A stretch of 64,000 nucleotides of DNA, taken from Dactylonectria macrodidyma. Taxonomy: Eukaryota; Ascomycota; Sordariomycetes; Hypocreales; Nectriaceae. Position 1 is the first letter of the stretch. Each line of letters opens with the position of its first letter. The notes under the pieces were generated by a model. That model did not search any database and had not been told where the DNA came from. It saw nothing but the letters and a program-made list of their open reading frames with translations. Location: positions 496,001 to 560,000 of the forward strand of contig JAGMUV010000032.1 of NCBI GenBank assembly GCA_020744425.1. The letters run 5' to 3'. Shown here one piece after another: positions 43,264-54,589 of this stretch. The translations under genes were made by a program, and so were the position numbers.

Positions 43264-43478
43264 GGAGCTCTCGGCTGGCCCTGCCTTCACTGCGCATGGT
43301 CCCGCTGCTGGAACCCGAGGAGTTGATACGAGGAGGCCAAGTAGTCGGCGTCCTCGTAAACAGACGAGGAAATAATAGTTACTCTAGCTCAAGGTGACCC
43401 AGGTCCCCCATCAGCTCGTCCACACTATTGATAATATCGCCAGGTAGCTCAGTTCCGGAGAGGCCATTGTTAATAGGC

Positions 43479-45074
43479 TCAAGGTAGTTCTGCTCGAGGA
43501 GCTGAAGCTAAAGCATTGTCAGCTAGCTTTTGAGTGCGATGGAGTACTTTTTTACGTACGAATCTCTCTTGCCCTCCAACTGGACTCTCTGGGATGCTCA
43601 GCACCCGACTTGCCCCGCAGTCGAGATGAACCTGAATCTTGTCTCTAAGCCGTAAGTAGATCGCGAGGTGTGGTCGCTTATGATCAAGCTCCCCATCTAG
43701 TTGACCATCGAACTGAAGATCCCGGAGCTGTTGATCACACCAGTCCGTTGTTATTGGGTCAAGAAGATCGTCTATATCGATAGAATCGACAGCGGCCATC
43801 ATCTGGGCAAGCTCATCTCGAGCCGCAGGCCCTAGATGGACTGCCCAGTTCTCCACTTCGCTTGTATTATACAGATCCATCGGGATCCCGGCGACGAGAT
43901 GCTCCCTATTCTTCTGTGGCCGGATGCGATGGCGTTCCACATCTCCGTGAAGTCCGCAACCTCTTGACGGATCATGGGTCCATAGAGAGCATACACCGCG
44001 ACCTGGTGAGCAAGACGGTTTGGTTGGAAGAGGCCGCTATCAATCAGCTCGTGTGAGAACGCGATCCAGCGCTGACTGACACCTTTAAGTAGCTTTTCCC
44101 ACCAAGACTCGATCCGTTGGTTCGATGTGCTTGGGCCCCAGATATGACAGGAGCTCAGTCTCGCTCCCTGCCTGTGGACTCGTTGGTCGTTATCCTCGGT
44201 GGTATACCGAAACTCTGTCTGATCAAGGTCGGCGAGAATCGCCTGGGCTCCGGCCCAAAGAGGAGTCTCGATACCACGATCCGAGCGTGTGAAAAGAGGG
44301 CGGACCCCTGAGTACGACACGGTCCGTAGAAGCTGTTTGAGTGAACTCAGCGCAGTCATGTTCCCCTTGCCGACATATATCCAGATGATGGCTCTCGAGT
44401 ACGTGTCGATACAGGCGTAGATAGAGAAGCCGAAGTTCTTGAGCTTCTCGTACCCATCGAGAGATCACATGAAATTAGGCCCAGGAACCTGGAAGTTCTT
44501 CCGGTGCTTCCAATCAGCAAGGCGTCTTTGTTCAGCCCGCTTCTTCCACTTGGGTTCGTTTGGTACTCGCGATATAAGGTATTCTGGCCGACAAGGACGC
44601 CGGCACGGATGCGGACGTAATGGTATAGATACCCCCTGCCAAATCCTCTGATGCTTGAAGACTGACGGTCGTCTTGGAAGAGGAACTCTCTTGCTTTTTG
44701 AATAGCCTCCTGTCGTTCAGCCAGATCTCGGAAGCGCCGCTTCATGCCATGCTTCAGACGATACTCCTGTACAGTCCGCTCGGAGATCTTGATGTCGCGT
44801 CGCTTGAGATCACGGACGATGGAAGTGTCGCTATATCCGTATCGGTAGAAGTAGCCTTTGATCAGCGCGACGAAGGTGTTGGTATCAATCTTTGAGTGAA
44901 GGGGGGAGTACTCCTGGGCACCCCATTCCCTAACCTCCTTCTCAGGGCACTGACGTCGAGTACGTGCCCATCGCCGCGGAGATGGGCACATATAGTGTCA
45001 ATGGATAGTCCTTCTCGCCGCTGCTCGAGGATCCAGTCCTTGACGCGCTCCAAGTCCTTACGTGGCCTCGGCAT
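43479..45074 (-). pseudogene. integrase-core DDE protein, decayed
   Basis: Pieces in several minus-strand frames make one family: MPRPRKDLERVKDWILEQRR (N-terminal helical DNA-binding part), VALIKGYFYRYGYSDTSIVR (winged-helix style), YACIDTYSRAIIWIYVG with the first catalytic Asp, LFTRSDRGIETPLWA with the second, and TSNQRIESWWEKLLKG with the Glu. After these comes RIRPQKNREHLVAGIPMDLY and a long C-terminal domain. At least three frame changes (near 44935, 44560 and 43930) and one TGA where relatives have Trp (before SLDGYEKLKNFGF, about 44470) break it. RNase H-fold integrases cut and join DNA ends. Confidence 0.72.
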
Positions 45075-45368
45075 TGTGCGAGACGCAGACCAGGGGTTCG
45101 AGATCGTGATAGAGGTCGGAGTTCATATCTCCTTCCAAGTCTTCCAGCTGCATTATCCCGCCCCCTCTGACCGGCATTATCGGAGCTTCGGCGCCGATGG
45201 AATGGCATCAGCACCGCTTGGTATGGCATCAGCTCTGCTACATTGAAAACAGTGCGCTATCATACCAATACTGTAGCCCCATATAAAAACGCCGAACGCC
45301 TACGTGCGAAATAGCTCCAGTCATTTTCGTACATGGTTTTGTCACCCATGTGGTAATGTGCGACCGTA

Positions 45369-46221
45369 GGAGTGGTACAAAAATGCTGCCTTAGCCGCAG
45401 CAAAGGGATTGGATTGATTGTAGCCGGTCTAGATCTTGACGGCCCGTCCGCGTGACGCCAATGTGAGACACTGGCCATCAGGTGAGACGGTCACACCAAA
45501 CTGAATCGCCATGAGCCTCGAAGGTCTGGGATCCTCGTCACAAGGACTAACAGGAACCGCGTTAGCTTTAGCTCCTTAAGTTAGTGCCCGCCTCGATGAA
45601 ACCTGAGGGTGTCCAGGTCGGTGTTCACGAGGGGAGGGCACATTACGCGTCGTTCATCGATTAATTAATCACTCGCTTCAACACACCCTTGTGAGGCCCG
45701 AAGACTTCCATTTTAGACATTGGGGAATGTCGCTGGAGAAAGTCGAGCGGCTTAAGGTATTGGCGGTGTAAACCGACGGGATGGATGAAAGGAATCAACT
45801 GTAGAACGAGTTGTAAGTTGTAGGGGGAGTGCATTGTAGCCTTCCACTAGTTTACTTACTATTTCTGCCTGTTAATGAGGATGGAGGTGTATGTTTTAGG
45901 GTTTAACTGTGATCCGGTGCCCAACTCAGAGTGGGACACGAGATACCAGTTCCAGATCAGGAACTCGCTCATTGCAGCCATTTTGACTGGACCTTCCCGT
46001 AGTGACCATCCGAAGGCACGGGCCTAGAGTTTTAATAGCTTAAACTTATGTCGAGACCAGCATGATGGGGCCCTCATGGCTTCGTTAGGTCCTGGGACTA
46101 TAAGCATCTCAAGAGAGATGCCCACTGCAAGTTATCTCTCTTGTTCCAGTTGACTCATTGACAATCATAAAACACACACTCGCTCATCTTAACAACCATA
46201 CCAAAGGTTTAACAATTCATC
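45369..46221. other. intergenic; promoter region of the NTF2-like gene
   Basis: No gene recognised. A CT-rich, AC-rich leader (TTAACAACCATACC...) directly precedes the ATG at 46222. Confidence 0.45.
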
Positions 46222-47031
46222 ATGAAGTTATCTCTCATTCTCCCCGTCCTGGCGTGCACCCTCTCGGCCATGGCCTCCAACATCCGCCGCAAGCACTCTA
46301 ACGACGCCGACAACGGCACTGAGGACTTCTCCGGCCACGGGGAAACTCCCCACCTACCTAAGTACGGATACAACAAGCATTACAATAAAGACATCAAGGA
46401 CAAGTCGTATCAAGGCAACGCTGCGAAGTGCGTCCCCCACAGCAAACTTGAGGTCCTCCTCGATCAGTACATCTCGACCTTCTCAGGTATCGAAGACGGC
46501 GGCAGGACGGCCAGGAAGACCTTTGATGAGGACCTCAAAATCTACTCTCAGACTCGATGGTGGATAACCACTGCCGTGAGCGGTGACCTTGAGAAGAATA
46601 TCGAGAAGTGGGCCAAGGTATGTTGCCTATTTTCTCAAGCTCTATGTCAAGTCCGAGGACATGTTCTAATACTTCCTCACAGGCCGATAGTTTCCCCCCG
46701 ATCTTTGACAATCGCTCCCAGTTCATCAAGGCTCATCCGCAAGAATAATCCTGACCAATGGAAGAAGGGACCTGTCACCTACGGTTGCAACACCTTCACC
46801 TTCTACTGGATGGGAGACTTCTCAATCCCCGAGTACCCAACCGTAGGCCGCACCTATGGCATCCACATGGTGTTAGTAAATCCCGAGACCAGCAGGGTCA
46901 ACAGGGTGTACGCGGAGTATAATTCGCTGAACCATATGTATAACCTCGGCGCTCACATCACTTGGGCTAAGGATCCCGTGTGCTGCGATTGCCCTGCCTT
47001 TGTTACTAGCTGCAAGTGTCCTACTAGGTAG
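46222..47031 (+). CDS. secreted NTF2-like domain protein, possibly frameshifted
   Basis: The signal peptide is MKLSLILPVLACTLSAMAS. Then a charged spacer, CVPHSKLEVLLDQYISTFSG (start of an NTF2-like alpha/beta cone) and DSFPPIFDNRSQFIKAHP, followed by YGCNTFTFYWMGDFSIP and HMVLVNPETSRVNRVYAEYN, the central strands, and a Cys-rich end (CCDCPAFVTSCKC). A clear GT-AG intron lies at 46618-46682, but splicing it puts the next 60 nt one frame away from the 3' half; the change falls around CCGCAAGAATAATCC (about 46738). Either the gene has a 1-nt indel, or a longer intron ends at 46743 and removes the middle segment. Reading through without splicing also leaves the frame open. Function in the cell exterior is unknown. 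Confidence 0.6.
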   Translation: MKLSLILPVLACTLSAMASNIRRKHSNDADNGTEDFSGHGETPHLPKYGYNKHYNKDIKDKSYQGNAAKCVPHSKLEVLLDQYISTFSGIEDGGRTARKTFDEDLKIYSQTRWWITTAVSGDLEKNIEKWAKVCCLFSQALCQVRGHVLILPHRPIVSPRSLTIAPSSSRLIRKNNPDQWKKGPVTYGCNTFTFYWMGDFSIPEYPTVGRTYGIHMVLVNPETSRVNRVYAEYNSLNHMYNLGAHITWAKDPVCCDCPAFVTSCKCPTR

Positions 47032-47503
47032 GAGCTGGCATTATGAAGCCGGGGGTTATCCTGCCATATATGGATTTGATAGCTAGCTTTTCCGATTTTC
47101 AAACCTCTACACTCAATTTGGTGTGACCAGAAACGCTTGGCGCCTGCCGCTATCGATCTATATACTGTGACCACTGTGAACATGTTTCGGAAATGCATTG
47201 GTGTATTTGACTTGTTTGGCACACTTGAAGCTACTGCACTCGCCTCGTTGACGTGCTGTGCCGGCACAACGAATAGAAGTTAGTTGCATAAGGAGAAGTC
47301 CCCCGCCGTATTGTTGTTAATGCAGTGTTTAGGGAGCAGACAGTGGGCTACCGCGCTGCAGGCCATGACGCAGGCGCACGTTAGCCAAATGACATAGTTT
47401 CAGTATGGGTGGATTACACTAAGTCGGTATATGTTTATAATGATGTGAGACTAGAAGAGGTATAGTTTGATATTGTCCATCTTACTCTAAAGATTAGTGA
47501 TAT
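47032..47503. other. intergenic, no gene recognised
   Basis: 3' region of the NTF2-like gene up to solo LTR D; nothing else seen. Confidence 0.4.
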
Positions 47504-47971
47504 TGTCAGAGGCCAAAAGCCACAAGAAGGGTCTATGGGGCCCTAACTGCAGAAATCCACCGTCACACAGTGGCGGCCGCGCCTAACAGCAACAAGGTCG
47601 CAGCTACGTCGCAGGTTTGCCACAGCTAGCTTTCAGCTAGCAAGTGGCTGAGGGAGTTATGGAACACGGGCTAAGTGCAACCGGCCGGATCCGAGAGCTC
47701 CGACCGGGTTACGAGAGACCCGGCCGGGCCGGAGTCTCAGGATTAAGAAGACCAATCAAACTAGCTAGACCTAAGCAGCTAAGCTACAGCTAGCTAGCTA
47801 AGGTATTGGAAGGATGGACACTAGACCTGGCTATAAGAAGAGCTACTAGAGGAAGAAGGCAAAAAGGGGGGTCAGAGATCAATACAGTCACCAGCATCAT
47901 TCCTACTAGCTAGCTGCTATCTTGCAGCGTGTCTGCCCTCTTCACTCCCTTGTGTGTAACCAGCCCTGACA
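47504..47971 (+). repeat. solo LTR, family D
   Basis: TGTCAGAGGCC...AGCCCTGACA, 468 bp, with GATAT duplicated on both sides. Rich in GCTAGCTAG motifs. The only copy in the window; orientation is assigned arbitrarily. Confidence 0.85.
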
Positions 47972-48130
47972 GATATGAGTACTTATAGAGAAGAGTAGAG
48001 GTAAATGAAGATAATAACTTATTAGTAATTTATAACTTGATTTAGTAGTAGCAGTAGGTATCTTGTTAAGCCTTCTCAATAGCCCGAGGAGCGTTGGGCT
48101 GGTTGGTGCCCTTATACTTAAAAGCCTTGA

Positions 48131-48557
48131 TGTGACGGTCAAGGTTCCCAAACGTAGTAAACCGTAACCTGATTGGTTTATGTTGGCAGTTGCAACGGGG
48201 CGTAGCGTGCTGAGCGTAGGGTTGCGTATCACGTCAGATAATGTCAAGAAGTATTCTTGAGTAATCAAGTTGTATTGAAAGCTGGAGAGCTATCTACACA
48301 TAGGGGAGTGGGAATGAGTGAAGCTATATATACTATTCTGATTTGCTTTGGTTGATCGTGGTTGAACGCGCTCTGGTTCGACCTGTTCGATCATTTAAGG
48401 TTAAGGTTTCACTGGGAACGGTGGAGCGCGAGGAGCGATGCTTCCCCGCTCCCATCGCTCCTGTCGCTCCATCGCTCCTTCCCTGATCCGCCCGTGAGGC
48501 TGACTCATCAACCTTACCGTTCGTTGTTTTGCCACCCTTCTGGCTTGGGTCGTGACA
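48131..48557 (+). repeat. solo LTR, family A
   Basis: TGTGACGGTC...GGGTCGTGACA, 427 bp, with CTTGA duplicated on both sides. More diverged than the other two copies and with fewer internal tandem units. Confidence 0.9.
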
Positions 48558-48732
48558 CTTGAGGATGTTCCACTTATCATCTCGGAGTCGAGGTGGTTAA
48601 AGCACAACTAGAAAGCGAAACCACTGATCAAGACAATCCCTTCGATTGCCAGGAGGCTCCAGTTAGGTCACTACAGGGATGTCTAACCAATCAAATAAGA
48701 CAGCATGAAAGGTACATCATTCTCTACCTAAA

Positions 48733-50244
48733 TTAGCCTGTGATAGAAGTCCCAACAATATTTCGAGTTACAAATCGTGACATCGCACTGCTCACATCCC
48801 CCCCTAGATTGACGCCTCCTGTATTGCTGCTGACCGCCCCCAAAGGTTTCCTTGAGGTTTTTGACCAAGGCTTACCCAGCTGTTGGCCCTTACAAGCAAC
48901 GCAGCTAGACTTTTTCCCTCTTCGGACGTATTTATGCTGTGCCACGGGCGTAAATTCGTCCCCAGTCCGAAATGACTGCCTTGACTGACTTTCCTTATGG
49001 AACACCTTGAACAGCTCGTTATAAATGCGCCGGCGCCACTCTTTTTGACTCGTATATCGCTTCCAAGCCGGCTGCCCGTAGAGTTGAAGAAGGTAGCTAT
49101 TCACAAGCACCACATCAAGTAGGAAGGTCCAAGTAAGAGCCTGCCAAGCCCCCCGGCGAATTGGGTGATCATAGCCGAGATACGCCCTCATTTGGTCTCC
49201 TCGATCCACATGATTCATCTCATCGTTATAGGAAGCAGCAACTGTAGGGATTGATATCAGCTTTACTGCCTCGCCACCAAAGAAACGCTGTATCGGCCGT
49301 GCTGTGGCCTTCATTGTTGACGGCTTCTTCCTCCAGCGCTCACATTCTCATCGCCTTTAAACACAGTTGATAGGAATAACACAACTGCATTGTCTTTCCA
49401 CGCGATTTGGTTCACCTGTAGCAGAAGAAGACAAGTTAGTAAGAGAAACACAGCCATAAGTGTCAAGGGCTCCCACCTGGTTATCAGGGGTTGGTATGAC
49501 CCTGATCTCATTGAATTTAAACCCTGATTTCCCTGATATATCCTTCTTCTTATAGTCAGCGAGCTCCTTGAAGATGCCGCAGTTAGTGCGGGCTGTGCCT
49601 GTAGCACCGTGGCCGTGCTGACGAAGAGAGAGGAAGAGGCCCGGGGACGAGAAGAGGTTATCCACAAAGACGTGATATGTCGACTTCGGCAGTAGGTTTA
49701 TAAGGGCAATAACGACGCTCTGAGTCGAATTCAACGCGATGACTTTATCCCCATTGTCTGTGAGGACGTGGATAACTTCTTCGACCTTATCGGCCTCACC
49801 AGCTTCCCGCTCTCGGCTGGCTTTTCTTCTTCTTCCTCGGCCGCCTCTCCCTCTGCCTCTGCCGCCTTTGCCTCCTCGAGCTGCTGTTCTTCTTCTCTTA
49901 GAGCGTTCAACGCCAACGGGACCGTAGTCTGAACCGGGTTGGTGCCAAATCCATCGCAAAAAGATACCAAGTTGAGCCACAACCCACACCTTGAACCCTG
50001 TGTCAGTAGGCTTGCCGGGTATATATGTGACTTGTGAGTTCCTCCCTGTATAACGGATCATGCCCTCATCTACAGCGAGATGAGACCCAGGCTCAAAAAG
50101 CTCTGTGGAGGCGTATTGTATATGCTCAGACCACGGCTGTGCGCATTGGAAGACAGCAGGGAAGCTCTCGTCATCATCAAATTTGGTATAGTCAAAGGGG
50201 CGAAGGTGACGATGAAGGAGTTGAAACCGGTTGTATGGTGTCAA
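48733..50244 (-). pseudogene. piggyBac-like transposase, 5'-truncated and frameshifted
   Basis: The open part begins TPYNRFQLLHRHLRPFDY and has HLAVDEGMIRYTGRN (first Asp), an Arg/Gly-rich insertion (GGRGRGRGGRGRRRK), VFVDNLFSSPG (second Asp), then a GT-AG intron at 49416-49476. Exon 2 (VNQIAWKDN) loses frame near 49345, then continues to NHVDRGDQMRAYLGY (third Asp) and a Cys-containing tail. The N-terminal third is missing because an in-frame stop lies just upstream. It is a sister family to 35648-37438. Terminal repeats were not found. Confidence 0.8.
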
Positions 50245-51145
50245 GCTCCGGAGACCTTCGCTTACTGTTGGATGTCAAGGGCAAGGATCACAACCATCGT
50301 GAATAGCTTCACGGTCAGCGTGAACGCTACACCATCACTAACGACAGGCAACAGCCTGGTGCCTATGAGATCGGCAGACGGAACACAGGTATAAGAGACC
50401 GACTTTCGTCGCTCCTTTTAGAGGGGGAGGCTGAGGCTTTTAGTCCTCAATCTACACTGATCTTTTGTTCAATGTCTGCATTTGTGTATCGGTGCTAGGT
50501 TGACATATGGCATGAACTTGATGATTGAATGTTCAGGACATTGATCCCCTGGCTTAGGGGTCTTCCAATGGTCTTCAACCTCAATTTCCTTGTGGATTCC
50601 TATTTAAATTTGGATTCCAAGCCAGATATATACTTCTGCTGCAGAGGTCGGGGTCCAGGCTTGGAGCCGTGACCCTTGTTTCAACTCGTGGCCCCAGCTA
50701 TCAATAACGCCCCTTTCCAGCAAGCTGTTGACCCAGCTGTTGGTATATTCAACTCAGCTGTTAACTATGGAAAGAGGCACAAAGTGTTGGAAGAGAGATA
50801 GCGGCTCTTGGGGCAGTTGGTTGACCTTAAGTTCGCGCCTTTCCACATGAAAAGGTTGGAAATTGAACCCTCGGTCTTCAGCCGGAGGAAAGTCGGGCCG
50901 CCGGGTGCTATCACACTCATGCTCCCGGCGGCTGTTATCTTCTCTGATGAAGCTCTGGTCGTCATACGCATTGAGGGTATCGGCAGGGATTGATTGAGAA
51001 CTCATTGATAACTTCAAAATGATTTATGGTGTTTTAGGTGGAAATGATCAATGACGCATCTTCGGTTCCCCGCATGTACTGCTCATGTGACAGGGATAGT
51101 GTGGGGCGAGTTACCTACTGGAGCCTCCTGACAGTCGAAGGGATA
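50245..51145. other. intergenic, no gene recognised
   Basis: Contains GCTGTTGACCCAGCTGTTGGTATATTC-like repeats of CAGCTGTT at about 50720-50765 and small ORFs only. Confidence 0.4.
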
Positions 51146-51750
51146 AGTATGATCATCGCCTACGCCGGGGTCCGTGGCAGGCACTAGCCTGGACCTTCCT
51201 CCTCGATGTGGCCCTCGTTAACAGCTATATTGTTCAACTTCACGGGCCACAGCCGAATTGGAAGAGATACACAAATCACAGGGAATGGCGAGAGTGCATT
51301 TACAACGAATTATTCAACGCCTACGGTCACGACAGTCAGGCAAGGAAGCACTACCGAGCAGGAGACGAGCGTGATCTACAGAAGCCCGAATTACAGAGGG
51401 AGCACACCAATCGTGAGATCAATCATGTCAACCGTCATGTAAAATCAGACTGCCTAGCCTGTCAGGGCTGTCGGCAGGGGCAGGTGCGCGCAAAAGCTCA
51501 GAATTGGATGCCTCTTACGGAGGTCAGCGGCAACGCCAACAACACTAAGAAGAGGAGGCCAAAGGTGCGTAGTGAGACCTCTTGGGGGCTGCCGTATTTG
51601 TGAGTTACCAATTTGTAGAGACCGGCATTGTTGGGACTTCTATCACCACATAATTTAGCAGACGAATTATGTACCTTTAATTTGACGTATTTTAATTGGC
51701 TACAACCCCTCAATGTGACCGGACTGGAGAGCTTCACGCACTTAGGAGAC
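51146..51750 (+). pseudogene. 3' fragment of a piggyBac-like transposase
   Basis: This matches the last part of 35648-37438 (WQALAWTFLLDVALVNSY, ECIYNELFNAYGHDSQAR, CLACQGCRQGQ) and about 100 bp of its 3' tail. The 5' two thirds are absent, and a frame break occurs within the C-terminal finger (ETSWGLPYL). Confidence 0.85.
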
Positions 51751-51775
51751 GGGAGGATCGAAATTTTGGTGATGC

Positions 51776-52023
51776 TGTTGGAACATCGCGGCCAAGATAC
51801 ATACAAGCAGCAGATGGGATGCGGCAGGTGGTATGTGCGCCCACCTGGAAGCGATAAGGGGACTGTCTTATCGGCCTATGGGGCACAGATCCATATCTCC
51901 CCACTGCGCACCTGCTGGCTAGTTAGATGATACAACAACACAAGATCCATCAATACGAAGCCTAAATACAGCACTATTTCGGCTTCAACCAGTGGTTCGA
52001 ACCCTACCCTTGTGAAACCTACA
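51776..52023 (+). repeat. solo LTR, family B
   Basis: TGTTGGAACATCGCGG...AACCTACA, 248 bp, with GATGC duplicated on both sides. Nearly the same as the minus-strand copy at 14329-14576. Confidence 0.9.
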
Positions 52024-53971
52024 GATGCATTAGGTGGGGCTATGCATTAGGTGGTCCTTGATGGCATCGATTGGGGGCTTGGGGCTATTGCTTTTTGGAC
52101 GCAAATAGGGCAGCGCTTAACCCACTTTTCTGAGTTGAATTATCACCAATTATGGATTAACGCATGCTCTACTTCGTAGTATTGTAAAATCTCCCCCCTC
52201 CGCCGGAACCCGAGAGAGTCTGGGGCATTAATGTTCGTGGTCGGTCAGGCACTAGGTCCTGGAGTCAGAGTCAGCGTGCCCCTGAATCCCTGAGCCACAT
52301 CTCATTCAGGGTGAGGCGCTAATAATTCCCTGCAAGGGTTGTCGTGGGGCGGGGATAGCCGTGCCGTCCCATCCGCGCCGTCCCATCCGCGCCTCCATAT
52401 GCGGGGAGTCCCAACAGCTGAAGCTGAGGCTATCCTAATAATAGGCCATAGAGCATCCTGCCGACATCCGAACATGTGATAGCCAATCAACAGCTGCGGG
52501 GATGATGAGTGGCGCTGCGACTATCACAGCTGTTGGTGCTAGAACACTCCAGTTCGCTCCCCAACGTATTACAATGCAACGATGAACCATCCGAAGCCTC
52601 CGTATCCAACCAAGGCTTAGCTGGGCGCTGAGGGGGGCAGCCTAGAATCTCGTTGGGGCATTAGGCGTCCTGGATCGCCCGCCGGCAGACGGAGACAGGG
52701 CTGAGACAAGCTTCGCTAGTCACCACCGTTATTGTAGCAGCCCGACTCCCTATGTGGATTCCCCTGCATGCCTGAGAGCCCCATTTCTATTAACTATGAG
52801 TAGCTCCATTTATAGACTAACCATGCGGGCATGTTGGGTATTGGGAAGGCAGTCGGATGTTTGCAAACTGACCCCGTCCGATAGTCAAGCTATTCTAGGC
52901 ACCGCAAGTGAATGTGTACGAAAACTATTCGTTTGGAAAACGCCATAGCCCCATCTTCTCCCAACCTCCGGCTTATGATTGTGATTGACGTCATGGTTGC
53001 CAATTGAGCGAGTTCAGCTTAGGATTAAAGTTGAGTGATACGAAACGATGAGGCTTTTGATGAGGTGGCATGCGTCTCAACACGAGCTGAAGCTCAGCTA
53101 CTGAACTCTGGATGCCGAGTTCCGTCGCCTTGCAGATATTACGCGTCGGATCTGTCGGTTGTCATGACCGGGCTGCACCGGGACAATATTGGCGGGTGTG
53201 ATCACCGGCAGCTCCTGTCCCACCATCAACATCCATGTCATCTCACGAATCTTCCCAGGTAGAAAAGGGATTTAGGGCTAATGTGGAGACATCGCGGCGT
53301 CCCACGCTCAGAAAATCGGCGAACTCGGGTTCTCAACGACAGCATGTCCAAGAGCAACAAAGGCGTTGAATTAAGCTTGATCCCGAACGAGGTCTCGTAT
53401 TGCCACACTAAGTACGGAGTACTAGGCTAGTTTGTTGGTGGAAGAGGCACTCAGTGCGACTCCAACCCACCAACCCAGGAGACCAAGCTGGTTACCCTAG
53501 AGGTTGAAGATTGGGGATAAGGATGAGGATAAGTCAAGACCAAGGACAGGACTGGGAAATCTGGATGTGCCAAGCATTGAATTCAATGCTTTAGAACCAG
53601 GGAAGAAGGCAAAAACGGAATAGAAGTGATACAAGCTGCTGCGACAGCTTTTGGTCTCTAGAAGAGGCAAAGAATTAATGTCGTCACAATGCAAAAGATA
53701 CGTTGAAAAGTTGAAGAAGGGAAAAAGCGTGCCTGGCCCAGTAATTGGGCAGGCGTTCACTTTAAGTAGGGACCTAAGCGGCCATTGGCCCACCTTCATT
53801 AAACCCCATATGCTCACAATCCCCATCACACTAGCCGAAAAAGAGGGTGTCCAGGGTCGAAAAGATCCCCACAGAGGCATCGAAAGGAGTGTCCGCGAAT
53901 CTAAATAACCTCATCCCAGACCCTATATCTTCCGATTTTGTTCTACGGCACCCCCGAAAAACAAACACCTT
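52024..53971. other. 1.9-kb stretch without a recognised gene
   Basis: Short ORFs only. CCGTCCCATCCGCG is repeated in tandem at about 52363-52391. No terminal repeats seen. Confidence 0.4.
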
Positions 53972-54589
53972 TTAATCATCATAGTAGACATTAATGGTGA
54001 TTGGCACATTGAAATCAATGTCACCAATACAGATTTGGAACTAGACATCTTTGTGAGAACCTAAAATGGGCCAATGAGATGCCGAAGTCACTTACCCCGT
54101 TATTATTGTTGCAGCAAATGACAGTCTGCTCGCATGCGGTTGTGTTCTGGCAGATGTGGCCTGCAGAAAACTCGTCAGCCTCTTCCTGGGTCGTCAGGGT
54201 GCTAGTGAGATCACCCACCACCATTCCCATCGCTGGTACAGCAGTACGGAGCGCCTGAAGAACAGATGTTCGTCTGTTGGTTGGAGCCGCCGGTCGAGCA
54301 ATCCTTGTTGTTGTTGTTGTTGTCGTTGTTGTTACCGTTCTTGTTTCCTCCTGAAATAGCAATTTACCGCCATGTAAGCCTCCTGAAAGTTCTGAATCCT
54401 GGTCAACTTACTCTTGTAATTGGGGTTTTTGGCCGGCCATCGAGGGAACGGAATGTCCCCAGGACCCGGCATCCTAGGCTCAATGTCTCGAGGCTTAACC
54501 TCCGGCTCTGGGCCGATTGGCTCGACAACTGGGGCTGCCACAGCGGCCTGCAAGAAGACAAGACCGTAAAAGAGAGCAGAAGCGTGCAT
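53972..54589 (-). CDS. secreted hydrophobin-like protein, four exons
   Basis: Exons are 54589-54412, 54350-54219, 54160-54096 and 54040-53972. The three GT-AG introns (61, 58, 55 nt) keep frame, giving 147 residues. The signal peptide is MHASALFYGLVFLQAAVAA, then a Pro/Glu-rich segment and an Asn run (GNNNDNNNNNK). The hydrophobin-type Cys order follows: Cys89, Cys96-Cys97, Cys107, Cys113, Cys119-Cys120, Cys129, plus an extra Cys77. It ends ICIGDIDFNVPITINV, a hydrophobic tail like that of class I hydrophobins. The loop between Cys97 and Cys107 is short. If intron 2 were partly retained with a 1-nt shift the loop would be longer, so this intron deserves a cDNA check. Role: self-assembling surface protein, by family. 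Confidence 0.78.

Larger units (their letters stand above)
41784..45368. mobile_element. two-gene transposon with 34-bp terminal inverted repeats and integrase-like DDE gene
   Basis: TACGGTCGCACATTACCACA and its continuation (41784-41817) return inverted at 45335-45368 with one mismatch. GTGGTA lies next to the left end and a few bases beyond the right end, but a clean target duplication is not seen. Between the repeats lie a plus-strand gene (42117-43263) and a convergent minus-strand integrase-like gene (43479-45074), both broken. The gene pair and repeats suggest a DNA transposon outside the common pogo, piggyBac and hAT groups; IS3EU- or Ginger-like integrase elements are the closest idea, not proven. 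Confidence 0.65.
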
